Assembly (NCBI GenBank): GCA_963978895.1
Contig: OZ022244.1
Coordinates: forward strand, 1,357,939 to 1,421,938
Length of the DNA stretch: 64,000 nt
From: Erpobdella octoculata
Taxonomy: Eukaryota; Annelida; Clitellata; Hirudinida; Erpobdellidae
Reading direction: 5' to 3'
The notes under the pieces: model-generated
Databases searched by the model: none
Seen by the model: the letters and a program-made list of their open reading frames with translations, nothing else
Told to the model about the DNA's origin: nothing
Made by a program: the position numbers and the translations under genes
Part shown: one piece after another, positions 35,801-48,500 of the stretch
Numbering within the stretch: position 1 is the stretch's first letter
Layout of the letters: the number at the start of each line of letters is the position of its first letter

Positions 35801-38800
35801 TTGCATTTTTGAGGAGTACATTAATTAAATAAAGTGTTTATTTGAATCTATTTTTTCTGTTTTAATCGCGAAAGATGTCAAAGAAATTCAAGGTTCTTCT
35901 CTGCATAGACGGCAGCCAATGGTCTTCGGCCGCTTTTGAATGCAAGTTTTTTTTCCTAAATTTATTGTACGGATGAACCAACCGCACACACACAGACACA
36001 CACACACACAAACACACACACGACAAGAATTGAATCTTCGTGTTTTAGTTTACGCCACCAACCTACACAAGGAAGGCAACGACGTCACGTGCTTCCATTG
36101 TATTCATCCGCCGTATTATCCAGGTACGATAAATCAAAATAAATAGCATTGCATTAATTCTTAACTTTCTCACGGGTCCTGTCGACTCCTTCCTTACTTG
36201 TTCCAACAATCACTGTTATATAGAAAACTACCGTTTATCAGGGGTGGGAGACAGACACGCCAACTAGGGGGTAAGAGGTGGAGCATTGCTTCCCCCGTTA
36301 TGTATTGCGCGTTTATTTTGAAGTTGGGACCCCGCTCACGTTGAAGTGGGCACCTACTCACGTAAAAGAGGAACCCTTACTTTTAAAAAGGCCCCTTGAC
36401 TTTAATAACTCCTGGTGAGTACTTACGACTTTCCCCCAGGTCATCAGCTAATATAGTGGAAAAAAGTTATTAATTCTTTTTTCTAAATATTGAAAAGTAC
36501 CAATGACTATTATTATGATAAAGTTATGAAACATGGGCCCTTTCAAGATCTTGCCCCCCCCCCCTGTTTTGTTGAAATGACATCCCTGCGAGAGAAGAAA
36601 TGGGACAATACAATAAGGGTATAATATAAAATTATACCTTCTGTCAGGGCACCCAAACTGCTTGGAGAAATAGATGACGCAATTAGGGTGGTAAGAGGTG
36701 GAACATTGTCCTCCTGTTTTTGAAGTTGGCACCAACCAACCTTAAAGTGGAAGCCTGGCCACTTAGAAAAGGGCCCCCTTGACTTTAGTACCCCCTGATC
36801 AGTATTTTCAATTACCCCTCCCCTGGTCATCAGCTAGTTTGGTAGGAAAAAGTTGAGAAGTCTTTCAAAAAACTTTTTAAAAAGTACCTATTACTATTAA
36901 AATTTTGGAACATGGGTCCTCTCAATATCTCGCCCCCTCCATTGTTTTGTTGAAATGACATCACTGCAGGTGAAAAAAACGGGACAAAACGATAAAAGGA
37001 ATAAAATTATGCCTTTTGTCATGGCCGAAAACCACTCAAGATATAGATGATGCAATGATCAGAAACCATGCATACTGAGGAAGCTATACAGAAGAAGCAA
37101 CTTCTCGGATTGGAAATTGTGTTCATTATTTTTTTCCTGCATGCTTTTGACACAAAAAGATTGAATAATATTTGTTATTCCCATCTTTGCATTTCTCACA
37201 TTTCTGTATTTATGTGCAGTTAATAATAATTGTAGAAACTTTTTTGGTATTTTAGTTTTTTATTAAAACGTTTTTATTCTATTGAATAAATAGCTAATCA
37301 TACAAACATGAGTATGTAAATAAGTTTTCTCAAAAAAAAAACAAGTCAAACAAATTAAAAACACCTTCTTTCAAAAAAAAAATTAACTCCCATGTTGTCA
37401 TCCATTTTATGTTCATGCTGAAAATTTCAGACCTCTAGGCTAGTCTTTGAGGTTGATTATGAATCGATTGCAAGATTCTGCTTGAACAGACAGCAGACAA
37501 CAGACAAATGAAGTTAATTAATAGCCCTTAAAAATGTCTCCAATTTTTAAAAAGCCTAATCGACATTTCAGGAGATGCTAGCAACGTCAATCCAAACGTC
37601 TACCAGCAGGCAGCCAAAGAAGCCGTGGCTAGAGCCGAGGAACTGGAAATTCAATATGCCAAAAGAATGCAGGACCACAAGGCAAGAATGAATTTAGTTT
37701 CTTTTAAATTTGAAAAAGTACTAATTTTTCTTATTATTTCATAATAGAAGTCAGAGGCGTAGCTAGGGGAGGGGGCAAGCTGTCCCAGGCGCCGTCATGG
37801 GGGCGCCAGAAGGAGTATTTAGTGTATCATTTTTAAAAAGTGACTCGAAGCATTCCTTAGACTTTGCCCTGGGCGCAAAAAACCATAGCTACGTCATTGA
37901 CAAAAGTCATACGTGCATTCTTTAATCTGAAAAGACATTTCCGTATGAACTTCTTATCTCTTAATTTTTGCTACATTTGCCTTCGATTCACTCTCAGATT
38001 CCCGGCACGGTGACAGCAAGACTGAGCAGCGATCCGGGACACGAGATCGTCAAGAAAGCAAGCGAAGAGCAGAGCGACATGATCGTCATCGGCACGAGAG
38101 GTCACGGAACGTTCAAGAGGACCATCCTGGGAAGTGTCAGTCATCACGTCCTTCATCACGCTCACTGCCCTGTAATCGTCTGCAGTCACAAGCAGGAGTG
38201 AAATGTCAGCCCAGTGTTACAAATGTAGGAGTGAAAAACAAATAGCGATGTAACCACCCTGATTATTTCTTGAAAGATTTCTGTTTACACGTTTCTGTTG
38301 ATTTCCATACATTCAAAGACGTTTATCATCGATAGCCCCTTTATATTTTCTTATTATCACTCATTAAACTATCTACACGTTCCTTGCATCAGTCTTCACT
38401 TTTAAATTTATATGACTAATTTATGGAGCCCTGCACAGTCTGATTTTTCATAGTTCGACCCGTTTCAAAAGCAAATAATTTCGGGCCCGGTCTGTGCTGA
38501 TTTTTGCAAGCATACCATTCCTAAGCTTGACACAACAACCTCGATCTGGAACAGCCCGTTTTGATGATAACCATAAGATGAAGGCCAGGCCAATGCGATT
38601 GATACTCTGCCATGCTTAAATAAAAAATGATCCCAGATGCACGAGCCATTCCCGGTCCTGCTGTGGTGTATTTCACAAAGTAGTGCTCTAATGGTAGTAT
38701 GACCTTTACCTTTCACGAAAAAGATTTATACACGGCGTCCGTCACTATCATAATTTGAGTAAGCCAATAAACGTAATAATAGTAATTATGGTGGTAATAA

Positions 38801-41238
38801 CGATAATAAATGTTATAATTAAACTATAATCAATCAATTAATTTAGAGTTATTTACAAGGAATGTAAAGCGCTCGGTCACGAACCGATGGAAAATGATAA
38901 AACTCATAGGAAGAAAGGACCAGAGTAGGAATTGGGAATAAAACAATGTTTAACAAACATGTACTTAACAGTGCTTAGCGGTGAAGGCACAAGAATGATT
39001 ATAACAATTACAAGATCTTAGGCTTAACGAGGGTTTTTAATCAAATTAGTCATGTAAAGAGAAGGAGAGGACAATTCTTAATTTCAAACATAATTAATCG
39101 GATAAATTTTAAAACCACTCTATATTAAAGAGGCAGCCAGTACAGGGAAAAAAGATAATTATAATATTATAATAATCATAATAACAATAATAATTTAATA
39201 ATATTAATATATTAACAGCAATAAATGACAAGTTTAAATTAAATAAAAAAAGACTTTAAAATACTGCGACAACTTTAAAATACTGCAACAAAATACTGCG
39301 ACAACTTTAAAATACTGCAACAAAATACTACGACAACAAAATACTACAACAACAAAATACTACGACAACAAAATACTACGACAACAAAATACTACGACAA
39401 CAAAATACTACGACAACAAAATACTACAACAACAAAATACTACTTCAACAAAATACTACGACAACAAAAACCTCTCCAGAGAAATCTTTAATAAACAGAT
39501 TGCAGTTTTCTTCCGTGGAGTCTTCTGCATTCCTGACGTTCAATTCCACGGAGACGTCTAACATTTCGAATGCGAATTGGACGATCTGAAACAGAAAAAA
39601 ATTTGAAGGATAAATCGACCGCGTGAACTGGAAGAATGCGATCAAAACGCAATAAAATTTATTAAAAACACATAAATGAATTTTATTTTTCACAGAAAAT
39701 TGTTGATAATATTAGGAGAACTGGAAATAATTTAGTTAATAATATTAAAAGAACTGGAAACAATTTTGTTGATAAAATTTAAAGAACTGGAAACGATTTA
39801 GTATTTACCATTTCTCCCTGATCGTTAATCCTGGCAGTGCTGTTTCCGATGCGCGGGGAGACTCGTCCGAACTTTAATTCTTGAATTTCCATGCATGTTT
39901 TGCCGTCCTTCTAAGGAAAAAAATAGAGAAATTTTCTATTTGAGTGTCCTTAGTTGATTTCAATCTAAGTAATCACATTTTTTTTGTGTTTATCCGAGGT
40001 TTTTGACGTTTTGTACAGCGCTCTTGTGATGACTATTTCATTGTACTGCACTATATAAATTATCCATGTTATTATTATTATTACTACAGCCGAATATTCT
40101 GAAATAACAAACAGCAGCCACCAGAGTGCTGCACAGGCCGATTTTTCATAGGCCAAAAATTCAGACCCCTCCCGACCTGTCTAATTTGGGCCTGGCCCGT
40201 TTTTACAGGCATAAATTCCTATACTTGACAGAAAAATCTCGACCCAGCTTGACGTCAGGCCCAGCCTGTGCAGTACTCTGGTAGCCACATTATGAACCCT
40301 TCCCTAGTGCCCCTTTAGGGAATAAATTGGAGCATCACTGGAGCCATCGTTCTTTACTTTCTTATATCATTGCTGATTCATTTCATTACATTACCTTATC
40401 TACTAAAACTATAATGAAAGTATTTGTTGAATTTGGTTGGAAAACAGAAATAAACTCAGGATGCTATATTAGAAGATTAAAAAAAATAGCCAATATTCAA
40501 AATCAATTAAAATACAAAATCGCTTATAACAAAAACTCATGTTCTCGATGAATACAAAACTTGTTATGAATACATAGAATAAATAAATAAATATCTAATA
40601 TAATTTTTATTTCAATAAAATCGTTTTATATTTCAATAAAATCGTTTTATATTTCAATAAAATCGTTTTATATTTCAATAAAATCGTTTTATATTTCAAT
40701 AAAATCGTTTTATATTTCAATAAAATCGTTTTATATTTCAATAAACTAATTTTTTAACCATATCAGATATACTAACAAGTAGATTTTGGGATTCTTCGTT
40801 CAAAGCTTCTAAGCACCGGGTCAAAAAGATTTTAGAAAAATTGGCATTTTCAAAAAACCATCCGAAGACAACGTCAAACTGAGATCCTCCAGAATTTTTC
40901 TTAAACAGGCTCATTATTAACCAGTTTTTTATTTCCGATAATTTCTCGGGAATGTTAGCCTCGATGACATAATGTACGATTAAGTGAAATGCATAACTGA
41001 GCCAGAGACAAACATGATCAACAACTCTGAGCTCGGTAGCCTTGTCGAGAATTTTTACGATTAATACCACGACGAAAGCAGCTACGATCCAGCTGAACAC
41101 GTACAAGTCCAAGGCATCGACGTTCTCCCAGTGCATATTCTGATATTTTGCTGAAGTTTTCTCGAACCAAACTCGAATGCTGTCGCTCAACTCTTTCAGG
41201 CGGTAAAAAATAAGTTGGAGCGTCACTGTAGCCATCAT
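27384..41238 (-). CDS. C2CD2/C2CD2L (TMEM24)-like SMP and C2 domain protein, 15 coding exons, 837 aa
   Basis: Coding exons 5' to 3': 41238-40777, 39910-39809, 39585-39472, 33987-33880, 33189-32986, 32699-32594, 31966-31858, 31310-31255, 30764-30490, 30040-29890, 29191-29148, 29000-28928, 28557-28352, 28114-27898, 27670-27384. Every phase agrees (2514 nt). A membrane segment lies at about residues 48-66 ([18 protein letters not shown]). From about 125 to 330 the sequence aligns by eye with the SMP lipid-transfer region of TMEM24 ([13 protein letters not shown]). A C2 domain spans about 345-445 ([48 protein letters not shown]). The tail has Ala, Asp and Ser runs, a basic patch ([18 protein letters not shown]) and a Gln-rich end. 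TMEM24 tethers ER to plasma membrane and moves phosphatidylinositol; the basic C-terminus is where plasma-membrane binding would be expected. Family assignment rests on domain order and local motifs. Intron 3 contains a universal stress protein gene. Confidence 0.82.
28720..28927. other. C2CD2-like intron 12 sequence
   Basis: Ordinary AT-rich intron sequence with nothing else supported. Confidence 0.4.
29775..29865. repeat. (TA)n microsatellite
   Basis: Pure TA run in C2CD2-like intron 10, close to the exon 10 donor. Confidence 0.95.
30890..31095. repeat. CAT/ATG trinucleotide-rich tract
   Basis: Interrupted (CAT)n, then (ATG)n, then CATCATCATAACCACC repeats in C2CD2-like intron 8. The opposed orientations could fold back. 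Confidence 0.8.
32020..32582. repeat. Degenerate minisatellite of about 25-27 bp in C2CD2-like intron 6
   Basis: Twenty or so diverged copies of units like ACAACATGATCACACTATCT. Divergence rises leftward, and the right-hand copies (32460-32580) are nearly identical, suggesting recent expansion at that end. Confidence 0.85.
32760..32850. repeat. (AAT/GAT)n microsatellite
   Basis: Interrupted ATA/ATG trinucleotides in C2CD2-like intron 5. Confidence 0.85.
34050..34175. repeat. Dispersed-repeat-like fragment
   Basis: It contains AAGCCGGCATTGCCCGGG followed by an AT-rich tail. That GC-rich core inside AT-rich DNA looks like part of an interspersed repeat, but only one copy is in the window. Confidence 0.35.
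35875..38201 (+). CDS. Universal stress protein (UspA family), 4 exons, 151 aa
   Basis: Exons 35875-35941, 36049-36123, 37572-37681, 37998-38201 (456 nt with stop). The start [20 protein letters not shown] gives the first strand with its conserved D-G-S. The middle exons give [20 protein letters not shown] and a helix with Glu/Ala/Lys repeats. The last exon gives [20 protein letters not shown] and then [17 protein letters not shown]. The ATP-binding signature G-x2-G-x9-G-S is present (GTRG, then HGTFKRTIL, then GS), so it should be a nucleotide-binding USP with the usual Rossmann-like fold and length. Introns 1 and 3 need GC donors (GAAT|GCAAGT and AAG|GCAAGA); intron 2 is GT-AG. The gene lies wholly within intron 3 of the C2CD2-like gene, on the other strand. 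A separate promoter is implied near 35.6-35.87 kb. Confidence 0.93.
35993..36021. repeat. (CA)n microsatellite in USP intron 1
   Basis: Interrupted CA run sitting between the GC donor and the acceptor of a 107-bp intron, where it occupies much of the intron. Confidence 0.85.
36240..37030. repeat. Diverged tandem duplication, unit about 420 bp, in USP intron 2
   Basis: Two copies in the same order share GGTAAGAGGTGGA, CCTTGACTTTA, GGTCATCAGCTA, AACATGGG and TGTTTTGTTGAAATGACATC. They start about 36265 and 36690. They are roughly 75-80% alike by eye, so this is an old duplication. Confidence 0.85.
37752..37899. mobile_element. Short hAT-like MITE in USP intron 3
   Basis: Ends CAGAGGCGTAGCTAGG and CCATAGCTACGTCATTG are inverted copies with a few mismatches. 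Flanks ATAGAAGT and ACAAAAGT are a possible diverged 8-bp duplication (6 of 8). Confidence 0.65.
38430..38710. repeat. Diverged relative of the 40122-40280 MITE
   Basis: It begins GAGCCCTGCACAGTCTGATTT and continues TTCATAG, then CCCGTTT and TGATTTTTGCAAGCAT. This resembles the MITE at 40122-40280 but is longer. No clean right end was seen. Confidence 0.5.
39255..39470. repeat. 16-bp minisatellite in C2CD2-like intron 3
   Basis: About a dozen copies of ACAACAAAATACTACG and variants, running right up to the exon 3 donor at 39471. Confidence 0.9.
40122..40280. mobile_element. hAT-type MITE in C2CD2-like intron 1
   Basis: The 159-bp element begins CAGAGTGCTGCACAGGCC and ends GCCTGTGCAGTACTCTG, an inverted repeat with one or two mismatches. 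Flanks GCAGCCAC and GTAGCCAC differ at one base, consistent with an 8-bp target duplication. Confidence 0.8.
40612..40745. repeat. 21-bp minisatellite beside C2CD2-like exon 1
   Basis: Six near-identical copies of TTCAATAAAATCGTTTTATA. It ends about 30 bp from the exon 1 donor. Confidence 0.95.
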
Positions 41239-42372
41239 TCTTTACTTTCTTCTATCACTGCCATTCTATTACTTTTTACATTACTTTAATTATATTGTTG
41301 ACACCATTCCATGAGTAATCTTAGGACAGTAAAATCTATGTAATGTAATGTTGTAAAACGTAAAGTAAAGCAATTAAATTAGGTAGATAAGAGCAGAAGT
41401 CTTTCGGTCAAACTACTCAAACTTCAATTTGAATTTCAAGAGAAAATATCAATCTGACGTCGATAAAAGACTTCATCATGACAATCTACTACGAATAAAA
41501 ACCAAACAAATATAAAAAAGTTAATTGGATTTTCCTAACAGCTAAATTTCAGCTAAAACAAGTCTGCTACGGGGATGTCAATTAAATCGTTTGTTTGTTT
41601 GTTTATGAGTTTTGTTAATTAGAATTAAAAGTTAGTTCAGTTAAAAAAAATAAACTAGTTTTAACTTAACTCATACAAATACTTCTGTTTGAAATAAAAA
41701 ATAACAATTTTGTACCATTTAAAAATAATTATAAAACTTTTTCAGTTGTTGTGATCTTTAATGTGCTTGAATGTGCTGCTGTAAATTGTAGATCGTGGAA
41801 TGTATTTAGAAATGATACAAAAAACACGATTTAAATGTAATCTAAAACAAAAAACAGTGTTCTAATTTTGTGTCTTGTCCAAATTTCTAAAAAAAAGACC
41901 ATCTTGCCAGCGACAGAAATTCATTCACCCCGATTTTGCATGAGAAAGAATTTAATTTTAATTTTAAAATAACACGTCGTTATAAAACATTTATTTTTAA
42001 AATTGTCTACATCGTAACCTAACTTTTAATCAAATCTACTCCATGACATCTGAAGTTCGCTGCAATTTTTAGTGATCGATTGTTTAGTTGTGCAGCAAAC
42101 GATCGTCGGCTTGTTGCAGGTATTTTGTTTTTATTTATTTGCTGAAAAAATGATAAAGGTGTATTTTTTCATATCGAAAATAGGAAGTTTTGAATAGTCA
42201 ATGCGCCGAATTGCGTTTTTCAACCCATACCATTTTATCCATTAAAAATTAATGGATAATTCATTAGCAATAAATTATTTTATTTATTTGCTTTTTAAGC
42301 AATATTTTTCGCAAGCTTGGGTGAAGACTCGTCACAGAAGGAACGGCAGATTGGTAAACTTGGGCCGTCGAT
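41239..42372. promoter_or_regulatory. Divergent intergenic region between the C2CD2-like and GPATCH8-like genes
   Basis: 1.13 kb separates two start codons on opposite strands, so both promoters are likely here (inference). No TATA box can be placed with confidence. An in-frame TAA just upstream of 42373 supports that start. Confidence 0.5.
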
Positions 42373-45300
42373 ATGAGCAGCGGATGTGATAAGGATCAGG
42401 ATGATAACAATTCTAATTACAACGCCGGAGAAAAAGGTTTATTTTTTATGATTAAATTCATTTTTAAGTATGATAAAAGTTGAAATAATTAAATTGGTAA
42501 AAGTTAAAATACTTTACTTGATTTTTTTATCGACTGCCAAACATTTTGATTTTTTTTAACATAAAAAAGGTGATTCAACTGGCAACAACAGCTGCAGTGT
42601 CAACATTTTGCGATCATCGACATCGTCATCATCATCACAGTTATCCGAAATCACCTTAAAACTTCCTGGTAAATTATTTTCTGATTTTGATTCTAATGTA
42701 TAATTAATGGAATACTTAAAAGTCATGTTTGTTAACAGAAAATGTTAATTTATGATAATTCTTCCCTAGTCCAGTATATAATTAATAATTTATACAGTAT
42801 TGAAATTAAAGAGTAATGAGAAATTGTTTTTGGCAATTCCTCTTAACGTAAAATAAATAAATTTTGGTGTATTTTGCACACCTAAGAATTGAAGGTAACT
42901 TAGTAAAAAAAACTTATTTTCCCCAGTTAAATAAACTGCTATGTTTTACAAAAAACCTTGGCATTCGTATATATATCGCTTTTATCAATGAAAACATCAT
43001 CTTGGCTGTTTCAGTATTACAAAAAATTATTTGTGAGTGACTTTGTAAACTTTTTATTTATTTAATTATTTATTTTAATTTTTATGTTTTCTTAATAATT
43101 AAATAGAGCTTTTACATATATACATAAATATACGTCTGTTTGCTGGTTATTGATTTGTGTTGGCATATTCATGCATAATAATTGTTCGAAATTTTTTTCT
43201 TATCACCTTTTGAAAATAATTAATACATTTTAGACTTAAATTCTTCTTCTTATTTCATCTGGTAGGTTCACATACCGATTAGATATTTGTAGTTTTTTTA
43301 GGCTTGCAGACAATTTTTTTCACTATTTGCTTGCTTGCTTGCTTAGTTGTCTGTTGTTCCCTTTGTCGGCACTCTTAACTTGTTTCTGTCTCTATTTACT
43401 ATAATATAATATAATGAGCATATTGTATGTCTATTTGTGTGTTTATTTGTGTGTCTATGTGTGTTTAATTCTCCTCTGTTTCATAACATTTCTCTTTGAC
43501 ATAGGCTTAGTGACATTGTTTTAAGTTGACGATTTTTCGTATTGATTTGCCATCTGCAATTGCTTTTAACGATTTTGCTTTATTTTCTAACTTCGTTCTT
43601 CAAAGTTTTAGTTTTTTTGGACGGTTAGTCGCTTCTGTTGGTGCAGTCGCTGTTGTTGTTGTTATTGTTTGTCTTCTTGTTTTCGTGATGCACCTAATCA
43701 CACGTTTCTTACTAATTTTTCATCGCTTTTTAGCCATAGACGAGTAGCAGTATTTTCATCACGGATTAAAAAAAAAATTAAATAAAAAACAATTAGAAAA
43801 TAAATTAATTGTGTACAAAATTCACGTTAAACTAGGCTGTTTCATTTCTCGTGTTACGTGCATGCTTGCTATGTTAAAAGGCTAATGCATGTTAAAAGGC
43901 TAAGGCATGTTAGAAGACTAACGTCATGTTACAAGACTAATGACATGTTAGAAGACTAAACTTGTATTGTTTCGTTTTTCGACAATGTTCGATGTTGTGC
44001 GGTTATCTTAATTACTTAGTTTCAAATTTGACTAATTTCTATATATATATATATATCTATATATAACGAGGCGCGGGTGGCAGAGCGGTAGAGCGTTCGC
44101 CTGTCGATCGTTAGGTCGGCAGTTCGAGCCTCACCGGCGTCACCAGCGTAACTCCCTTAAGCAAGGAGTTTACTCGCATTGCTAAAGGGGTAGGCGCCTA
44201 TAAATGGCTGCCTTTGCAAGAACCCTTTCTCGCCTTTGTGCAAGACCAAAGGCGTGTGCTAAATCTTAGTAAAAAAAAATCTATCAACCTCATGCGTGCA
44301 GTGGCACAGCAACCATGACATTTCGTGTTGTTTTGAACTTGACCTTGAACTTGACCTTAACTGATCCTCTGCCCCCAATGGAGGGCGTGCAACAATCAGT
44401 GAGATTTGTGGTTTCAGCTGGAACCGAGGATCAACGAATGTCTCAATATTTTATTAGTCGATAAGTTGTTCAGTTTTGTAAAAATTCTAGAGCTATTAAA
44501 TTTGCAAAAATACTTTTCTTACTAGAATATAAATACATATAATTAATTATTATATTATTAGTGCTCTCAAAAGGTATGAAAAATCAGACCTCAGAAATTT
44601 TGGGTGGCCGATCCAAGAGAAACATGAATAATAATTTTGTTTTAATTTTTTATCATCCCCCAAGCCGGTAGCTTATGCACAAGCACCCTGTAAAATGTTT
44701 CACCACCAAGTTTTCCTTGGCCTCTGTAAACCTAACTGGTGCTGTCCCACACATGAGGCATAAACATGAAATTAAAATGTTATCCCTCGCTGCGACAGCC
44801 CTAATTTCATTTACGTTGGGCTACCCCTTACAAATGACCCTCTAGTTTTTTTTACCTTCTTCGACCAATCATCTGTCGGATTGATTCTGCTACGTACCTC
44901 CCCCTCGATATATACGACCCCTAAACCAGTCTTTTGACTTTTATTTTAGATTACGTTTATGCTATCGTAAATAGGAGGTGGCACTGTATAGTAATGTATA
45001 ATAATGTATATATATATATATATATTTATTTATATAAATATAGAAAAGTATTTAATAATATTAAATATTATTATTTAATACTGTAGTATTATTATCTATA
45101 TATATTTATTTACATAATTATAGAAAAGTATTTAATAATATTGTCACCTAATTCAATTAAATCTACGTTGACGTTTACTTTTCTAACTCACCATCATCGT
45201 TTTCCATTTTTGGATCAGGTCAAGAAACAGGAGGAAAGAGTAGAACAAAGATATAAAAAAAGTTTATTTTTAATGTTTTAATAATTTGGAATTTTTGTTT

Positions 45301-45466
45301 TTACGATTGATTTGGATATTTTTTTTTTGCTTTCGTTGATTTGGATTTTTGATTATTTTTTTTTTTCATCCGTTTGGACGTTGGTTCCGAGGGTTTTCCA
45401 TCGGAGCCTGCTTCCCCCTCAGTTAATCTGCTTTTTAGGGTTATATACCGATATCTCGTTTCTCTC

Positions 45467-45521
<55 letters not shown>

Positions 45522-48500
45522 GTATTTGTTAGTTCGTGCATGACTTTCTGTCGTTTCTGTCGTTATTGACTTGACTAATTTCATCGAATTTCAATTTGCT
45601 AGTTTGCTTTGGCTTTATAATCATTTTTTAGTTTTGATATATTTAAACAAGAAAAAAATATATATTTACAAAGACATAGACCAGGATCGATTATCGATAC
45701 CGTAAATAAATTGATTGTGACTAATATTGAACATAGCATTGTATTTAGAGATGGTGGGTTTATTCATTTATCTAAAATCATATCTATTTTTTTCATTAAC
45801 AGATATATATTTGATATAACAGTTTGTTATTATTGTTTTTATATATTCTATTTAATTTTTAATTATTAAAAAATAAACAGAACTTTATCTTCATGATGTT
45901 GATAATGACGATTATACACCTAGTTGAGCAACTAAATAAATACATGTAAATATTAGGAGATTGTAAATAGGGGTTGTATTCGTTAAGGTGAACACAAAAA
46001 TTAGTAGATAATGATCGAGCAAAAAGATCTAATTTAACATCAACGTATATGATAGCGAATCATTTATGAAAAAAAAACCTAGTCTAAAAATAACATTTAA
46101 AGCGTGTTGGCTTAGAAACAACGCGCGTGCTGTGACGTTAAACGTGTCGTAGGCTTCGTGGATTCAAAGTTTTTAAGTTTCACATTTAATGTGCTTTTCA
46201 TTTATGGGCAATAACATGTGTTAAACATTAGCAAGTCAACACCGACAGTAATGATTAGGAATTATTTGCTATGCAGTAGGTTTATAATATCTAAAATTAT
46301 AAAATTTAATATCTAATATTTAAATTTCTATTTAATGATAATACCTAATATGTAAATTTCTATTTATTAATAGTATCTAATGTGTAAATTTCTTTTTAAT
46401 AATAATATCCAATATATTTAAATATCTATTTAATAATAATATCTAATATATGTAAATTTGTATTTTTTTAATTGTCACAAGTTGACTGCAAAGGGCCATG
46501 CATCATCAGAAGATGCTAAAACTCGCAGCAGTATCATGAGATAGTTTTTGGATGTTTGTTGAAAATGTTTCTTGTAACAGCAATATTTAAGAATCTTCCT
46601 TGTTGATATTGGTTAACAACATACTTTGTATTATTGTTATGTACCGTCGTTTGATCATAATGTCATTTGATCACAACACTATTTGATCGCGACGTCATTG
46701 GATCATATCATAATTCGACTTATTGCTTATTATTATTTTTATTTATTCAATTACAATTATTATTAATATTATTACATATTTTATCATCACATTATATTTA
46801 TAGCTTTTGGCGACCCAGGCAATATATATTGTGTGATTATGATTATTATTTGATTAGGATGAGAGAGTAGGTTCTGAGATGAGAAGTAATGAACTTGAGC
46901 TAAGCATCTTATTGACAGTGCAGCTGGTAAAACCTGTTATCCACATCGAGAGACTTGCTCCCTCTTTTTTTCTATAAAGGATTTTAATCATTTTTTTGCT
47001 AATAAACTCGTTATGTACCGATCACTGTATTCTTGACGATTATCATTTCAGGTGACGGTGAAAAGCCCGTTACAGTCTCAGAGGTCGGAGAAAATGTTAG
47101 AGACGATTTATTATTTTTGTTTTTTTATATTTAGTTTGTTATTTTGTTTTATATTATTTTTATAGTTTTTTATTTATTTGATAAATAAGTTTTGTTTATT
47201 TTATCGCTTTTTTTAAATTTAATAATTTTAATATTATCGCGAACACGCGATCGATAGGTAGGCGACAAAACATTGTATTTATTATTGATTGTTGCAGGCC
47301 AGTACGGTTGAGGCTGGTAAAGTAAACATCAACGGTGATTGCGATGATGATGATGATGATGTTACTAACAAAGATCTTGCTACGAATTCAAAAGATGTCA
47401 AAATCAAAGTGGTTAGTTGTCGTGGTGATGGTTAATTTAATGACGTTGAAATAATAATTTTATTTATATAAAATTCATTTATGAGCAAACGATGACCTTT
47501 CATTACAATTAATATGTCGGCCATTTTTAATGCCGCATAAAATAAATCCGACCGAGACAAATTCGACTGGATAAAAACCACCGATACGTTTGGCGCATTT
47601 ATAACTATTACTCTCCTTGGAATGGTGCTAGGTTAGCTGAGTTGGTAGTGTTAGCTTTGAATGTGAAAGCTACACGGTTCGACTCCCACTCACTGCCTAG
47701 TAGCCCACGTCAACTGAAAACTTAGCGGGTAAAATTGTTCTCTCCGTGGGGCATGTAAAAGAACAGCTCCTCTGAGCTCTCTGTAAGAGGCGCTATATAA
47801 ATTACTGCACATTTACTATTTTGCATTTTATTTACATCCAGCGATTGTTATCTTTAAAAAAAAAGGAAGAAAAGCTTCAAAAGCTGGTCTACATATTACA
47901 ATCGAGCGAGGATCGAGACGAGAAACTGGAAACACTCCGCCTGATCGCCGAGCTTGCCGAGTCCCTGCCGGACATCAGGTCAGTCGTCTGGCATTCGTGG
48001 TCCGATTGGTGAAGTTTTATTTAGTTTGTATTGGTGGGGAGATTCAAAGAGGTGTTCTTGTCATTGGTCGCCTTGAGATGGTTCTGTTTTGTTATCGATT
48101 TTGATTTCCAGATTTTTTGTAGCAGTATTCGATCAAGTATTTCAGTTGAATGTTGTCTCAACTTTCTCTCACTATCTCTTCCTCTTGTTCTATCTTTCTT
48201 TTTCAACCATTTTGAACCCAACATGGTTTTATCACATGCTTCTAAATTCAGCCTATTACTTTAATGACAATTTCAAAATCCTTAAAGAGAGGTATAACTA
48301 TCTATTAAACAAAAGCAGAATGTCCATTTTTAATTTAATTCATGTGCAGCACTTAAAAAGACATTTTTATCTTCTATATCTCCAGGACTGATCTGGACGA
48401 AACAGTACTCGCCGACATCTCCATCGACGACATACCCCTTCCCAGTTATCCTCCCCTGGAATCGATTCCGATACCGTCCGAAGCCAGTTCTACTTCTAAA

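Noticed and set aside
43526..43747. A 73-residue hydrophobic plus-strand ORF
   Set aside because: T-rich intron sequence giving Phe/Val/Leu by composition; no splice link to the GPATCH8-like exons.
44068..44140. A functional tRNA gene at the A/B-box sequence
   Set aside because: A second copy with the same non-tRNA 3' body occurs at 9549-9722, so it is a SINE head; the cloverleaf is also imperfect.
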